The notes beneath the pieces were generated by a model. It ran no database searches. It saw only the letters and a list, made by a program, of their open reading frames with translations, and was not told where the DNA came from. The position numbers and the translations under genes are program-made. Source: a gamma proteobacterium NOR5-3 (GTDB lineage Bacteria; Pseudomonadota; Gammaproteobacteria; Pseudomonadales; Halieaceae). Taken from it: 64,000 nucleotides of DNA. Each line of letters opens with the position of its first letter. The first letter of the stretch is position 1. Shown one piece after another: positions 26,026 through 33,938 of this stretch. The DNA lies in contig DS999405.1 in the NCBI GenBank assembly GCA_000158155.1, forward strand, positions 1,787,738 to 1,851,737, written 5' to 3'.

Positions 26026-26988
26026 ATGTGCAGTGAAGAAGACGCCATCTCGGCCGCGGGCCAACAGCAACTGCCAAACCTCGAACGTGTCGCCCCTAGC
26101 ACGCCGCGCACCGCCTTCATTTTTCTAACCAGAGCGCTAACGCCCCGTACGCGAAAACTGGCGCGCCGACTGCGATCACAGGTTAACGATCGCGCCAGCT
26201 TTTTTGTATGCGGGTATGACGAGCAAAATAGCGTGCACAATGATGCAGAGTTTAATGCTCACATCTACAACAGAAGAGATTTCGACCGCCGGTTTAGCGA
26301 CTGCCACTGTCACTACCAGGCGAGCGGGACGGCCTGGCAACCCATTCCGGGCCGAATTGATTTGGTGCGCATCGCATTCTCTATGGACCACCCTGAATAC
26401 GACCAGGTGTGGGTGTGCGAAGATGACGTCCGGTTTACGGGAGACATGGGCGACCTGATTGCGGCCCTTGAGAGCGAGGACACTGACTTACTCACCCCGT
26501 ACCTTCGTATTCCAGCAAAAAACTGGAACCACCTCAAAACGCTGCAGCGCAACGAAACAGTGATTGTCTCGCACGATAGCCCCAGAGCCTTTATGCCGTT
26601 TTGTCGACACTCCCGCGTCATGGCCCTCAAAATGCTGCAGGAATATCGCGCTGGTTTGACCGGGCACTTTGAGTACGGGTGGCCGCATGTAGCGCATCAA
26701 CACAAGCTAAAGTTGCAGGACTTAAACGAAGCATGGACTAAAAATCGTGGGCAGCCTCTGTACTCCGCCTGCCATAACGACAGCATGCGTGGCAGACAAT
26801 CATTCGTTTTTCGACCGGCAAAGTTTTTTGCGGTCTGGCCAAGACAGACACTCTTTCACCCCGTAAAGCCCGCCTCTGTCGTACTCAAAACACGGACAAA
26901 ACCTTTCTGCATGTCTCTATTTTGGCGAGTATCAGAGCAAGTGCCGAGGCCCGTCAAGAAAATAGTCAAACAGCTAGTAGGACTTTAG
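26026..26988 (+). CDS. unrecognised glycosyltransferase-like protein
   Basis: The 320-residue soluble protein has an N-terminal strand (TAFIFLTRAL) and a central segment DQVWVCEDDVRFTGD. The latter has the look of an acidic nucleotide-sugar/metal motif at the end of a glycosyltransferase-A-type strand, followed by TPYLRIP and HFEYGWPH. No TM segment or signal peptide is visible. I cannot assign a named family. It stands alone between a PEP-CTERM gene and the convergent HPr-rel-A operon. A role in surface glycan synthesis is a guess from context. Confidence 0.6.
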   Translation: MCSEEDAISAAGQQQLPNLERVAPSTPRTAFIFLTRALTPRTRKLARRLRSQVNDRASFFVCGYDEQNSVHNDAEFNAHIYNRRDFDRRFSDCHCHYQASGTAWQPIPGRIDLVRIAFSMDHPEYDQVWVCEDDVRFTGDMGDLIAALESEDTDLLTPYLRIPAKNWNHLKTLQRNETVIVSHDSPRAFMPFCRHSRVMALKMLQEYRAGLTGHFEYGWPHVAHQHKLKLQDLNEAWTKNRGQPLYSACHNDSMRGRQSFVFRPAKFFAVWPRQTLFHPVKPASVVLKTRTKPFCMSLFWRVSEQVPRPVKKIVKQLVGL

Positions 26989-27245
26989 AAAAAATCAGTG
27001 CCTCCCGGTGAGTCGTCATTGCCATCTTCGGCGCTGGCTGAGCCCGTCCATCCTAGCAGAGACCGCAATCAGCACAGCCGCGCGCAAATGTCTCGACTTT
27101 AGCGACCATTAAATCGAGGATGAAGCTGGATACCAAGGATTTTCACCTAGCACTCTGACTATGGGCACCGATGGTGTGTCGACCCCAGACACCCAATGGA
27201 GGCGGCTACTTGGCACAAGCAAGCCTTGACCTGAAGTGCATCCAT

Positions 27246-28340
27246 TTAGCTCGCCGTTGGCAGCAAATGGGCACGCTGCAACCATTTTCTGCCAAGGTGC
27301 GCTATCAGACGGTGCGGAGGCATTTTAATCGCGTGGCCGCGAATAAAAAGAAACAGCCGAGCTATTGCAGTTCCTCGAACATTGCTCGACGAATGATTGG
27401 GCAAAATAGCGCGATCGAATACGTAACGCATCCACCCCTTAACCGGCGCTATCGGGCCATAACTCTGAAGTCTTGCCCATGCCCTATCGGGGACTTGCTG
27501 CCCTAATTGTCGGCGTAGTTGATCTACCGCGTAAAACAGCGACCTGGCGATATCGAGCTCGATCGCTCGAATCAAAAGCGCCGACCAGTCATCTTCTGTG
27601 ACCACCGCTTCTAAAATCAGCTCTGACAAATCGAACAAATCGCGCATGGCCTTATCGAACTCACCTTCCTGAAAGACATGTACAATCGAGTGCAAGATCA
27701 TATCCAGCGGATGCAGAGTGAACGCACCACTGAAACTCTGAGCAGGCACTGCCCCCTCGAGCAGTTTGTTTGCTGAGGGCTGAATCTTAGACACCTCTGG
27801 AAGAATGTTGTGATGAATATCCAAAAAACTGGCCCGTGATAGGTGCCTCATAGGAGGCAACTCGTGCATCCATTCACGGTAGTACCGCTGGTCATACTCA
27901 TTATTATGCGTCGACATCCAGCCGTGACTCAGCATAGCGAGCTCTACAGCTTCAAGACGGTTCTTGGGCACGAGAATATCGAAGTCTGCGAACACCCGAC
28001 ATCGCGCAGGGGGCAGCTGCGCCGCGACATACGCGGCCCCTTTGAGTAAGATCAGGCGCGTATCAATAGTTTCCAGCGCCTCCTGAATGAGGTGTATTTC
28101 ACTAACGGCTGCGACAGATTGCCGGTCACGCAAGGTGGTTGCGGCATCAAGATGCTTCCGAGCTGGCCCCGGAACGTGCCCCAACATGCCGGCTTCGCTC
28201 AAGTGAACCGCAAGCCTGATAGTCAGAAGGGACACTCGGGCCTGCCTGACCACAAGCTCCCACTGCGCCACAGACAGCGATGGGGCGAGTGTCGGCTCCA
28301 GCAAGACATCTCTAAGTATTGTTGCGTCTGCGATGTTCAC
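27246..28340 (-). CDS. nucleotidyltransferase family protein (HPr-rel-A associated)
   Basis: This 364-residue protein matches the uncharacterised nucleotidyltransferase family (NTP_transf_5 type). ILLKGAAY lies at about residues 97-104 and the metal-binding RVFADFDILV at about 115-124 (Asp119 and Asp121). Histidine-rich segments (FLDIHHNI, HSIVHVFQEGEFD) follow. Members often sit beside HprK-related kinases and PqqD-like proteins, as here. Its start overlaps the kinase stop by four bases (ATGA), so it is the last gene of a coupled operon. The substrate is unknown; transfer of a nucleotide to a protein or small molecule is inferred from the fold. Confidence 0.82.
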   Translation of the reverse strand: MNIADATILRDVLLEPTLAPSLSVAQWELVVRQARVSLLTIRLAVHLSEAGMLGHVPGPARKHLDAATTLRDRQSVAAVSEIHLIQEALETIDTRLILLKGAAYVAAQLPPARCRVFADFDILVPKNRLEAVELAMLSHGWMSTHNNEYDQRYYREWMHELPPMRHLSRASFLDIHHNILPEVSKIQPSANKLLEGAVPAQSFSGAFTLHPLDMILHSIVHVFQEGEFDKAMRDLFDLSELILEAVVTEDDWSALLIRAIELDIARSLFYAVDQLRRQLGQQVPDRAWARLQSYGPIAPVKGWMRYVFDRAILPNHSSSNVRGTAIARLFLFIRGHAIKMPPHRLIAHLGRKWLQRAHLLPTAS

Positions 28341-29260
28341 TGGGGGACCGCTGCGTCATGAGCAAGTGAATCGCAAAACCCGACAATCGAATCCAGATCT
28401 CCATAGCTTGCCGAGTAGCCATCAACCCTATCCACTGCAGCGGTCAATTGATCAAAGCCCTGACGACCCCGAACGCTGTAGTTAAACGCGTTTTTGACCA
28501 GACTGATAAAAACGTCGGCTTTCTCTTCTGCGGTTACTTTCAGGGTCGACCCTGCTGCATACTTTGGAAACACAACCCAGCGTGGCAACACCGGGACTTG
28601 ATCCAGACTGCAACTCACCGCGGTAGGGCAAACGTGCGCAACGGTGCCTTTGGAGGTGTCGTGTACTGGTGACCCCATAAGTGCATCGGGCGCAAAATTT
28701 CTAATAACCTCAATAGATTGGTTCTTCAGACTTACGGGGCGACAAATGGGCAGCACGTTACCCGTCTGTGGCTCAAAAAGGATCAACTCGTCGGACAGCA
28801 ATCGCCAACCCCGCAGCATGAGCGCTGCGCACAACGTGCTCTTTCCTGAGCCTGAGGGGGCAGGCAATAGCAGCGCATGGCCGTTTTTTTCCAGGACAGC
28901 TCCGTGTACCACCAAAAGGAAGTGTGCATGGCTGTACACACACCAGTTCATACCCCACTCAAGGAGCGCCGCCGCCTGATTAATGGGCAAAGGATGAAAA
29001 GGTTCCAAACCGTCCAGATCAAAAACAACCTGCGGTCGATAGAGCCTACGTACGCCCGACACAGGTCGCACTCGCACGTAAAAGTCTACGAAGACAGAGT
29101 TTTCGGCAATCGAGTGATGCTGGTATAGGGTGCTTACGGTCTGCGCAATAACAGGCATCGGTGAGGTTAGCGAAAAAACAACCGGCCCGGTCCGTACCGG
29201 CAGACCACCGCGCTCGATACGGCTCCGTATTTCTCTAACCGATAGATCCCCAACCCTCAC
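28337..29260 (-). CDS. HprK-related kinase A
   Basis: The 307-residue protein has a P-loop APSGSGKST at residues 134-142 and a downstream LLSDELILF. This resembles the C-terminal kinase domain of HPr kinase/phosphorylase without its N-terminal regulatory domain. It matches the HprK-related kinase A family of the HPr-rel-A system. It starts with GTG, overlapping the PqqD-like stop by four bases (GTGA), and overlaps the next gene by four bases. The phosphorylated partner is not known. No HPr gene occurs in the window, so a role in a peptide or protein modification pathway with its three operon partners is inferred. Confidence 0.87.
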   Translation of the reverse strand: MRVGDLSVREIRSRIERGGLPVRTGPVVFSLTSPMPVIAQTVSTLYQHHSIAENSVFVDFYVRVRPVSGVRRLYRPQVVFDLDGLEPFHPLPINQAAALLEWGMNWCVYSHAHFLLVVHGAVLEKNGHALLLPAPSGSGKSTLCAALMLRGWRLLSDELILFEPQTGNVLPICRPVSLKNQSIEVIRNFAPDALMGSPVHDTSKGTVAHVCPTAVSCSLDQVPVLPRWVVFPKYAAGSTLKVTAEEKADVFISLVKNAFNYSVRGRQGFDQLTAAVDRVDGYSASYGDLDSIVGFCDSLAHDAAVPQ

Positions 29261-29532
29261 GAGGCAACAAACTCAATGACATCCAATGCCTCCAGGACGT
29301 CAATGACTTCGTCCCAGGCTTGCTGATCATAGGTAGCGTGTCGTTTCGAAAGCAGTGCCACAGAAACACCAGCTTCGGAGTTAGCGTCGTCTTCCAGGCT
29401 ACTCAGCAATAAACCAGCGGGACCATTTAGTCGATGGGTGTCCCCACTAGCAGGATCAAACAAAACCGCAGCCGAACCCCATGCCCTCCAAACGACATCG
29501 GCGTTGCGTTTTATTAGACGAACCGTGCTTAT
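29257..29532 (-). CDS. PqqD-like peptide chaperone of the HPr-rel-A system
   Basis: The sequence VLFDPASGDTHRLNGPAG followed by a short helical part is typical of the PqqD-like family next to HprK-related kinase A. The only standard start codon, TTG at 29463, would give 68 residues and cut off the conserved N-terminal strand VVWRAWGSAAVLF, which is encoded in frame upstream. The full form would begin at an ATA (29530-29532) that overlaps the upstream TAA as ATAA. That mimics the 4-base ATGA/GTGA overlaps seen at the next two junctions. The 91-residue version is proposed; the start is unproven. PqqD-like proteins bind peptide leaders and present them to modifying enzymes. Confidence 0.75.
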   Translation of the reverse strand: MSTVRLIKRNADVVWRAWGSAAVLFDPASGDTHRLNGPAGLLLSSLEDDANSEAGVSVALLSKRHATYDQQAWDEVIDVLEALDVIEFVAS

Positions 29533-30149
29533 ATCGCTGGTTTTTCGGTAGTGCCGTCGTACTTGTTGTTAGCGGCCTCTAGCGCAGCAGCTACCGTCCC
29601 AATCAGGCCTTCGCCAGCACCGTTAAGCCCACTGTACATGTTCTGCACGTCCGAGGGGGAATAGGCAAACCCACCGTTAGCATTAGTATTAGGGAACGTC
29701 AGCGCATTGAGATATGCACCCGCCACGTGCTTACCGATATTTTTGGGACCCCCGCCGTCTGCGCCGAGGACGTCAGCCAGCGTTTCAGTCTCAAAGAGCT
29801 TGACGTCGATGTACTTCCCCTTGTCCTTAACGCTCACAGTTATGACGCCAAAAACGTCGGCGAACAACGTCGACAGTGTCACACCGATGTAGAGAGGCCA
29901 CTTGGTGGTTTGTGACCCCCACCAGCCTGCCGATATCCCGCAACCAATGTAAGAGTCGTCGCCGGAGAGGTTTGCGGAGGCCAAAGCAGAGTCAGAACAA
30001 ACAGCACCACCGGCCCATACCGGCCTGCTAGACGCCGTGATCAGCACACTAGCCCCACCAACCTGAAGTAACCGACGACGGCGCGCCGACGCCAATTCAC
30101 CCGATTTTTTTAAATCGACGGTCTGTTTTTCTTCACTATCTGGAGTCAT
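29529..30149 (-). CDS. Tat-signal exported protein, candidate partner of the HPr-rel-A genes
   Basis: The 206-residue protein has a twin-arginine signal (ARRRRLLQVGGASVLI, about residues 22-37) with a likely cleavage after VWA (residue 46). The mature part has Cys51 and Cys70 (CSDSALASANLSG, GCGISAGWWGS), followed by Gly/Asn-rich, weakly hydrophobic sequence. I do not recognise a catalytic family. It is the first gene of the four-gene operon and its TAA overlaps the proposed start of the PqqD-like gene. I recall similar Tat-signal proteins beside HPr-rel-A genes elsewhere, but could not check this. It may be the substrate of the modification system (inference). Confidence 0.75.
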   Translation of the reverse strand: MTPDSEEKQTVDLKKSGELASARRRRLLQVGGASVLITASSRPVWAGGAVCSDSALASANLSGDDSYIGCGISAGWWGSQTTKWPLYIGVTLSTLFADVFGVITVSVKDKGKYIDVKLFETETLADVLGADGGGPKNIGKHVAGAYLNALTFPNTNANGGFAYSPSDVQNMYSGLNGAGEGLIGTVAAALEAANNKYDGTTEKPAI

Positions 30150-30512
30150 AGCCTTCTATTCCTATAAAAACGTGGCTTACTTGGCGCCGCTAACACCCTA
30201 TTACTATACAACACCACACGCTGGGGGTACGGCATCGACAAGTGGCAGCCCATGCTGCCTGTGACGCAGTTCACGAATTCACGCTTACCTTACCTGCTAT
30301 TGCACCTGAATTCACTGTCCGCAATTGTCTTTCATTACACGAATGCAAGAATCTAGCCGGCCGCGTGAATAAACCGAAAAACCAGCAAGTTAAAAGACAC
30401 CAAAACGCCTACCTGCGCGACAACGACGAGCAAACCCAATCGCACTGTAAAGTTTACTGACAACCGTAGCCCGCCAATGACTACGTATGAAACATATAGC
30501 GAAAACCCGACC
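30150..30512. other. intergenic stretch between divergent genes
   Basis: This 363-base gap separates the leftward HPr-rel-A operon from the rightward XDP1-like pseudogene. A GG-N10-GC pattern near 30196-30211 on the minus strand fits sigma-54 spacing but not the flanking bases. I found no gene, terminator or RNA structure. Confidence 0.4.
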
Positions 30513-30528
30513 CGGCCCGGTTTTTGCT
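30513..30528 (+). promoter_or_regulatory. sigma-54 (-24/-12) promoter match
   Basis: The bases CGGCCCGGTTTTTGCT fit 10 of 12 consensus positions with correct GG-N10-GC spacing. Transcription would begin near 30539, about 50 bases before the start of the XDP1-like pseudogene, so the promoter outlived the reading frame. Confidence 0.6.
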
Positions 30529-30588
30529 CAGTATGTCCAATTACAGTTAACGAGGCCACCTGCGGCCCGGAAGCAACGAAGAAAACTC

Positions 30589-31456
30589 ATGAAAATCAAA
30601 GCGATTGCAGCGGTCGGCGTGACCGTTATGGCGGGAGACCTGATGCTCGCCCCGGTAGCCAGCGCACTCGAAGTTAAGGAGACCTGGTATTTCGACAAGG
30701 CCTCTGCGGGACCTTTCACGAGCCGCAATAACTACACCGCCGATCGCGCCAACGGGGGATATACTTTCACCAACGGCAACGGCAACGGCGCGACAGCCAC
30801 CGTGAGCGGCTGGTTTGGCGATGAAAATACCGGCTTAAAGGACGCGAGTCGCTATTTACGCCACTGGAGCGGGCTCTCACTGGACCGGCCTAAGCGGAAT
30901 TACCGGGATGACGATTACGACTAGGATGGCAACAACAATCGTGGGGACGATCGACACTCAATAGACAACAACGGGTACGACGACTTCGTAGTCTTTGAGT
31001 CTGCAGAGGCACTATCGCTACATTCATACAGCTTTGGATGGACAGAACACGACTCAGATTCAACGGTTATGTATCTGGACTCATCCGTGACAGAAAGCGC
31101 CAGCTCCACCCTAACGGGTACTCGACTTGACGACTCAGGCGCAAATTCGCAACAGCAAAGGCTGGAACGTACTGGGCCGACAAAATCACGCGCCAGTTCG
31201 GAGTAATGCTCAGCATGCTGCGGGCAACGCATCGGTCACCGTCGCCACGTCAATTACGTCAAAGGTGTGGGCTGTGGCCGCCTACCTTGTAAGCATGGAT
31301 ACGAATCAGCACAAATGGTCCAACGGCAATGACGGCTTCAAATTGTCAGCGCTGTCGGTATCGCGCACGGTTCGGGAAGAAGTCCCGGTGCCCGCGACGA
31401 TAGCTTTGCTGATGCTGGGTGGAATACTGCTGCGCAGAAGGACCGCTATGCGCTAA
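30589..31456 (+). pseudogene. XDP1-like PEP-CTERM surface protein, interrupted
   Basis: The frame opens with a signal peptide (MKIKAIAAVGVTVMAG... VASA) and continues EVKETWYFD, as in exosortase-dependent surface protein XDP1. It meets an in-frame TAG at 30922-30924, yet homologous sequence continues in the same frame (HSIDNNGYDDFVVFE). Around 31127-31155 the frame shifts by +1. The remainder (GWNVLGRQN, DGFKLSALSVSRTV) ends in a sorting signal VPVPATIALLMLGGILLRRR. One nonsense change and one frameshift therefore break a gene of about 289 codons. The promoter and the terminator behind it look intact. A sequencing error could explain one lesion but hardly both. Confidence 0.78.
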
Positions 31457-31483
31457 CAGCCAGAACACTATCGCGCAGGAAAT

Positions 31484-31518
31484 AAAGGCCGCCTCCGAAA
31501 GGACGCGGCTTTTTTTTT
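31484..31518 (+). terminator. rho-independent terminator
   Basis: The GC-rich stem AAGGCCGC...GCGGCTT has an imperfect upper part and is followed by nine T residues. It lies 28 bases after the XDP1-like pseudogene. Confidence 0.8.
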
Positions 31519-31637
31519 GATCTCGATATCAAGACAACCAGCACCCATCAAAAGTAGCGTCAGGTTTCTTTACAAACCGCATTTAGAACGCGCTCTAAAA
31601 AATTATAAGTGCTTGAAATTTATTATTTTTTTTTAGT

Positions 31638-31653
31638 TGGCCCGCGATCTGCT
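31638..31653 (+). promoter_or_regulatory. sigma-54 (-24/-12) promoter match
   Basis: The bases TGGCCCGCGATCTGCT fit 10 of 12 consensus positions with correct GG-N10-GC spacing, followed by TTTA. Transcription would begin near 31664, 36 bases before the PEP-CTERM start. An A+T-rich tract lies directly upstream, where an enhancer-binding protein or IHF could act. Confidence 0.65.
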
Positions 31654-31699
31654 TTTAAAACGACAGATGGTCAAGACACTTCAATACTGGGAGATACAC

Positions 31700-32665
31700 A
31701 TGAAGAAGAACTTTGTAAAGACGATGGCACCTTTCATCGGTTTGTCCGCACTCGCGATGGTGTCAGCGCATACCAACGCTGGAGTTATGGCGACTTCGTA
31801 TCTGAACGTAAGCGCCTTACTGCTAGAAATCGACGTCAACAATGATGGAATTGCTGATCAAGTAAACCCGCTTGACTATGTTTCTATTACTGGTGGGCAA
31901 CGTACAACGCAAACGAACGCTACTCTTCAGGGTGCAAATACAGCGAGCGGCGTTGCTCTTGCGGGAACTCTTGGAACCTCTGACGCAGCATTTTCCTGCC
32001 TGGGCGATTGCTCTGGTGTTTCTGAAAACGGTAACACTTACGATCTAGATACTTTAAAGAACGACATCACTAGCACTTACGCAGTTTCTGATGCTCTGAT
32101 CGAAGGATCAGCTCTCGGAGGCGGAGCAACGGGCCAAACCTACGCTGACACGGCCATGAGCGGCGCTTCCACAACTGGCGGTGGTACAGCTGGTTCAATT
32201 ATCACGAACAACGTTTTCGCTGACCTGCTTATTCAAGTCAACAAGGATTTATTGGGAGAGGACACCATCTCGTTCCGCTTTGTCGCTATCTATGATCTCT
32301 TCGTTGATGCAATCATCAGCGAAGATATTGCTGATGACCCACTCTTAACTGGTTTGGCAAGCGCTTCGGCGTCTTTCAGCCTAGATGTCAATGATGAGTC
32401 CGGCGCCGAGGTGCTGAGTGCAGGCATTGAGGAAACAGACTTTGCGAGAGATCAGCCGGGAAGAGGCAACCAAAATATTTTTGAAGTTGACAATGGCGCA
32501 TTCGTAACGGACTGGTTAGAGGTGAATGACGGCGAATACCAGTTGGAGATACTCCAATCTTCATCTGCTCAGGTCAATTACGTCCCGGCACCAGCCTCTC
32601 TGGCGTTATTCGGTTTGGGCTTGGTTGGACTTGGTGCGGCAGCACGACGCAAGCGCACTGCCTAA
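31700..32665 (+). CDS. PEP-CTERM sorting-domain protein
   Basis: The product is 321 residues from the ATG at 31700, which has GGGAGA seven bases upstream and begins a signal peptide (MKKNFVKTMAPFIGLSALA...). The frame is open further up but has no signal there. The C-terminus is VPAPASLALFGLGLVGLG plus AARRKRTA, an exosortase sorting signal. The body is rich in Asp, Ser, Thr and Ala (LEIDVNNDGIADQVN is calcium-site-like). I do not recognise a domain with certainty. It has its own sigma-54-type promoter and terminator. It is the only intact gene between two pseudogenes. Confidence 0.85.
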   Translation: MKKNFVKTMAPFIGLSALAMVSAHTNAGVMATSYLNVSALLLEIDVNNDGIADQVNPLDYVSITGGQRTTQTNATLQGANTASGVALAGTLGTSDAAFSCLGDCSGVSENGNTYDLDTLKNDITSTYAVSDALIEGSALGGGATGQTYADTAMSGASTTGGGTAGSIITNNVFADLLIQVNKDLLGEDTISFRFVAIYDLFVDAIISEDIADDPLLTGLASASASFSLDVNDESGAEVLSAGIEETDFARDQPGRGNQNIFEVDNGAFVTDWLEVNDGEYQLEILQSSSAQVNYVPAPASLALFGLGLVGLGAAARRKRTA

Positions 32666-32696
32666 GCCGAAATCCTAACTAAGCCGAAATCCTAAC
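32663..32696 (+). repeat. 17-bp perfect tandem duplication over a stop codon
   Basis: TAAGCCGAAATCCTAAC occurs twice head to tail. The first copy begins with the stop codon of the PEP-CTERM gene. Confidence 0.95.
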
Positions 32697-32717
32697 AGAG
32701 CATCAGCTCTTCGACAC

Positions 32718-32741
32718 AAAGCCCCTTCGGGGGCTTTTTTT
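32718..32741 (+). terminator. rho-independent terminator
   Basis: An 8-base perfect stem AAAGCCCC/GGGGCTTT with a TTCG loop and a T run follows the PEP-CTERM gene. Confidence 0.93.
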
Positions 32742-32785
32742 GTACCTTAAAAAAACTTAACGAAAACACTCAACAAATCAGCCGG

Positions 32786-33875
32786 CTACTGCCAGGCCTC
32801 AAAAACCCTTTTCGCCAACATAAGCGCGCTATCCCAAAAACGCCTCATCAGCGATCCCTGACTATTGCCCACCAACTCGGCCGCACCACCGTCTCGCGAC
32901 ACTATGGCCTTATTGCTGATATTACCGGCAATCAGCACACCCCGCGTGGCGCTAAAGCGATACTCAATGCCATTGGGGTAACTGTGCTGCAGATAAACGA
33001 AGTTGCCTGACACCACGGTGTCCGGACTGTTTTCCAGCACAATGCCTGCGTCAGCAAAAGGGTCGCTACCACCATAATGCACGATTGTGTTGTTGCTGAT
33101 CTCACTACCGCGGTTGTGACGAAACCACTATTCCGTTAAGCCAAAGCCGATGCCACGATCGCAGTTAATAATCAGGTTGTCTCGCACCACGTTGTGGTGC
33201 GGAATTCTTCCAGATGTGGATTGCGTGCTCTGCCACGTGGTCACGCGGGCTAGCGATATTCTTGAAAGAGTTACCCTAGATCAGCCAATTCTTGCCGCTG
33301 TGGAGGTCTATACCACCGATGTAATAATTCGGCTCAAGGTCAGCGGTGTAAGCAAACATCGAGTTTTCGACGACACCAAAGTCCGCTGAGGGCTCGCCAT
33401 CCTTCTCCGAGCTAACTTTTAGCAGCTGCTCATAGCCATCCCGCAAAACAGCATTACTCAAGCTAAAGCAGTCGGCGTTTTGTTCACCACGCAGTTGAAT
33501 CAGGTGATTCCCGGCTTGCTCAAGCGTGACTCCAACAACGGAAACGTACTGCCCGCTGACCTCCAGTGCGTTGTCCACACCGGGAGTTTCGCGCATCCCG
33601 CCGCCACGAAGAACAACCCGGTCTCGCAGCCCGGACTTTGAGCGGAAGGAGATGTGGTCTCCGCTAATCACCAGCGCACTGTCAAGCTGATAAACGCCGT
33701 CATTGAGCTCAATAACGGTATCGCCCAAGCGATTCGCCTGCGCTACGGCTTCTCTCAACTCAATGGTATTTACTACCTCAATTGCGTTCTCAGCACTGTT
33801 GACGGTTGTTGCACAGCATGAAACGGCCACAAGAACGCCAACCTGCATGGGTAATGTGTAGCTGAGTGTGTTCAC
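32786..33875 (-). pseudogene. right-handed beta-helix secreted protein, interrupted
   Basis: The first 199 codons (from 33875) encode a signal peptide and beta-helix repeats (NDGVYQLDSALVISGDHI, RDRVVLRGGG). An in-frame TAG stands at 33276-33278 (NWLI*GNSF). Coding similarity continues (SFKNIASPRDHV), shifts frame near 33200 (HNVVRDNLIINCDRG), and meets a second TAG at 33128-33130 (GLTE*WFRH). It then runs on through SEISNNTIVHYGGSDPF to a stop at 32786. The intact protein would have about 363 residues. The fold resembles PL6-type (chondroitinase B/alginate) lyases and other polysaccharide-acting beta-helix proteins; the activity is unproven. It lies just before the exopolysaccharide locus, facing away from it. 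Confidence 0.75.
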
Positions 33876-33938
33876 TGGCAGCTCTCAATTCACTGTCAGG
33901 GTACACTAGCGCTCGAAAACGTTAAGGAACAGCACCGC

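Noticed and set aside
27171-27506. Plus-strand frame of 111 codons near the end of the nucleotidyltransferase gene
   Set aside because: It overlaps a well-supported gene on the other strand, has no ribosome site and no recognisable domain.
30196-30211. Possible sigma-54 site before the HPr-rel-A operon
   Set aside because: Only the GG-N10-GC spacing fits. The bases around GC are AA instead of TT, so the match is near chance level.
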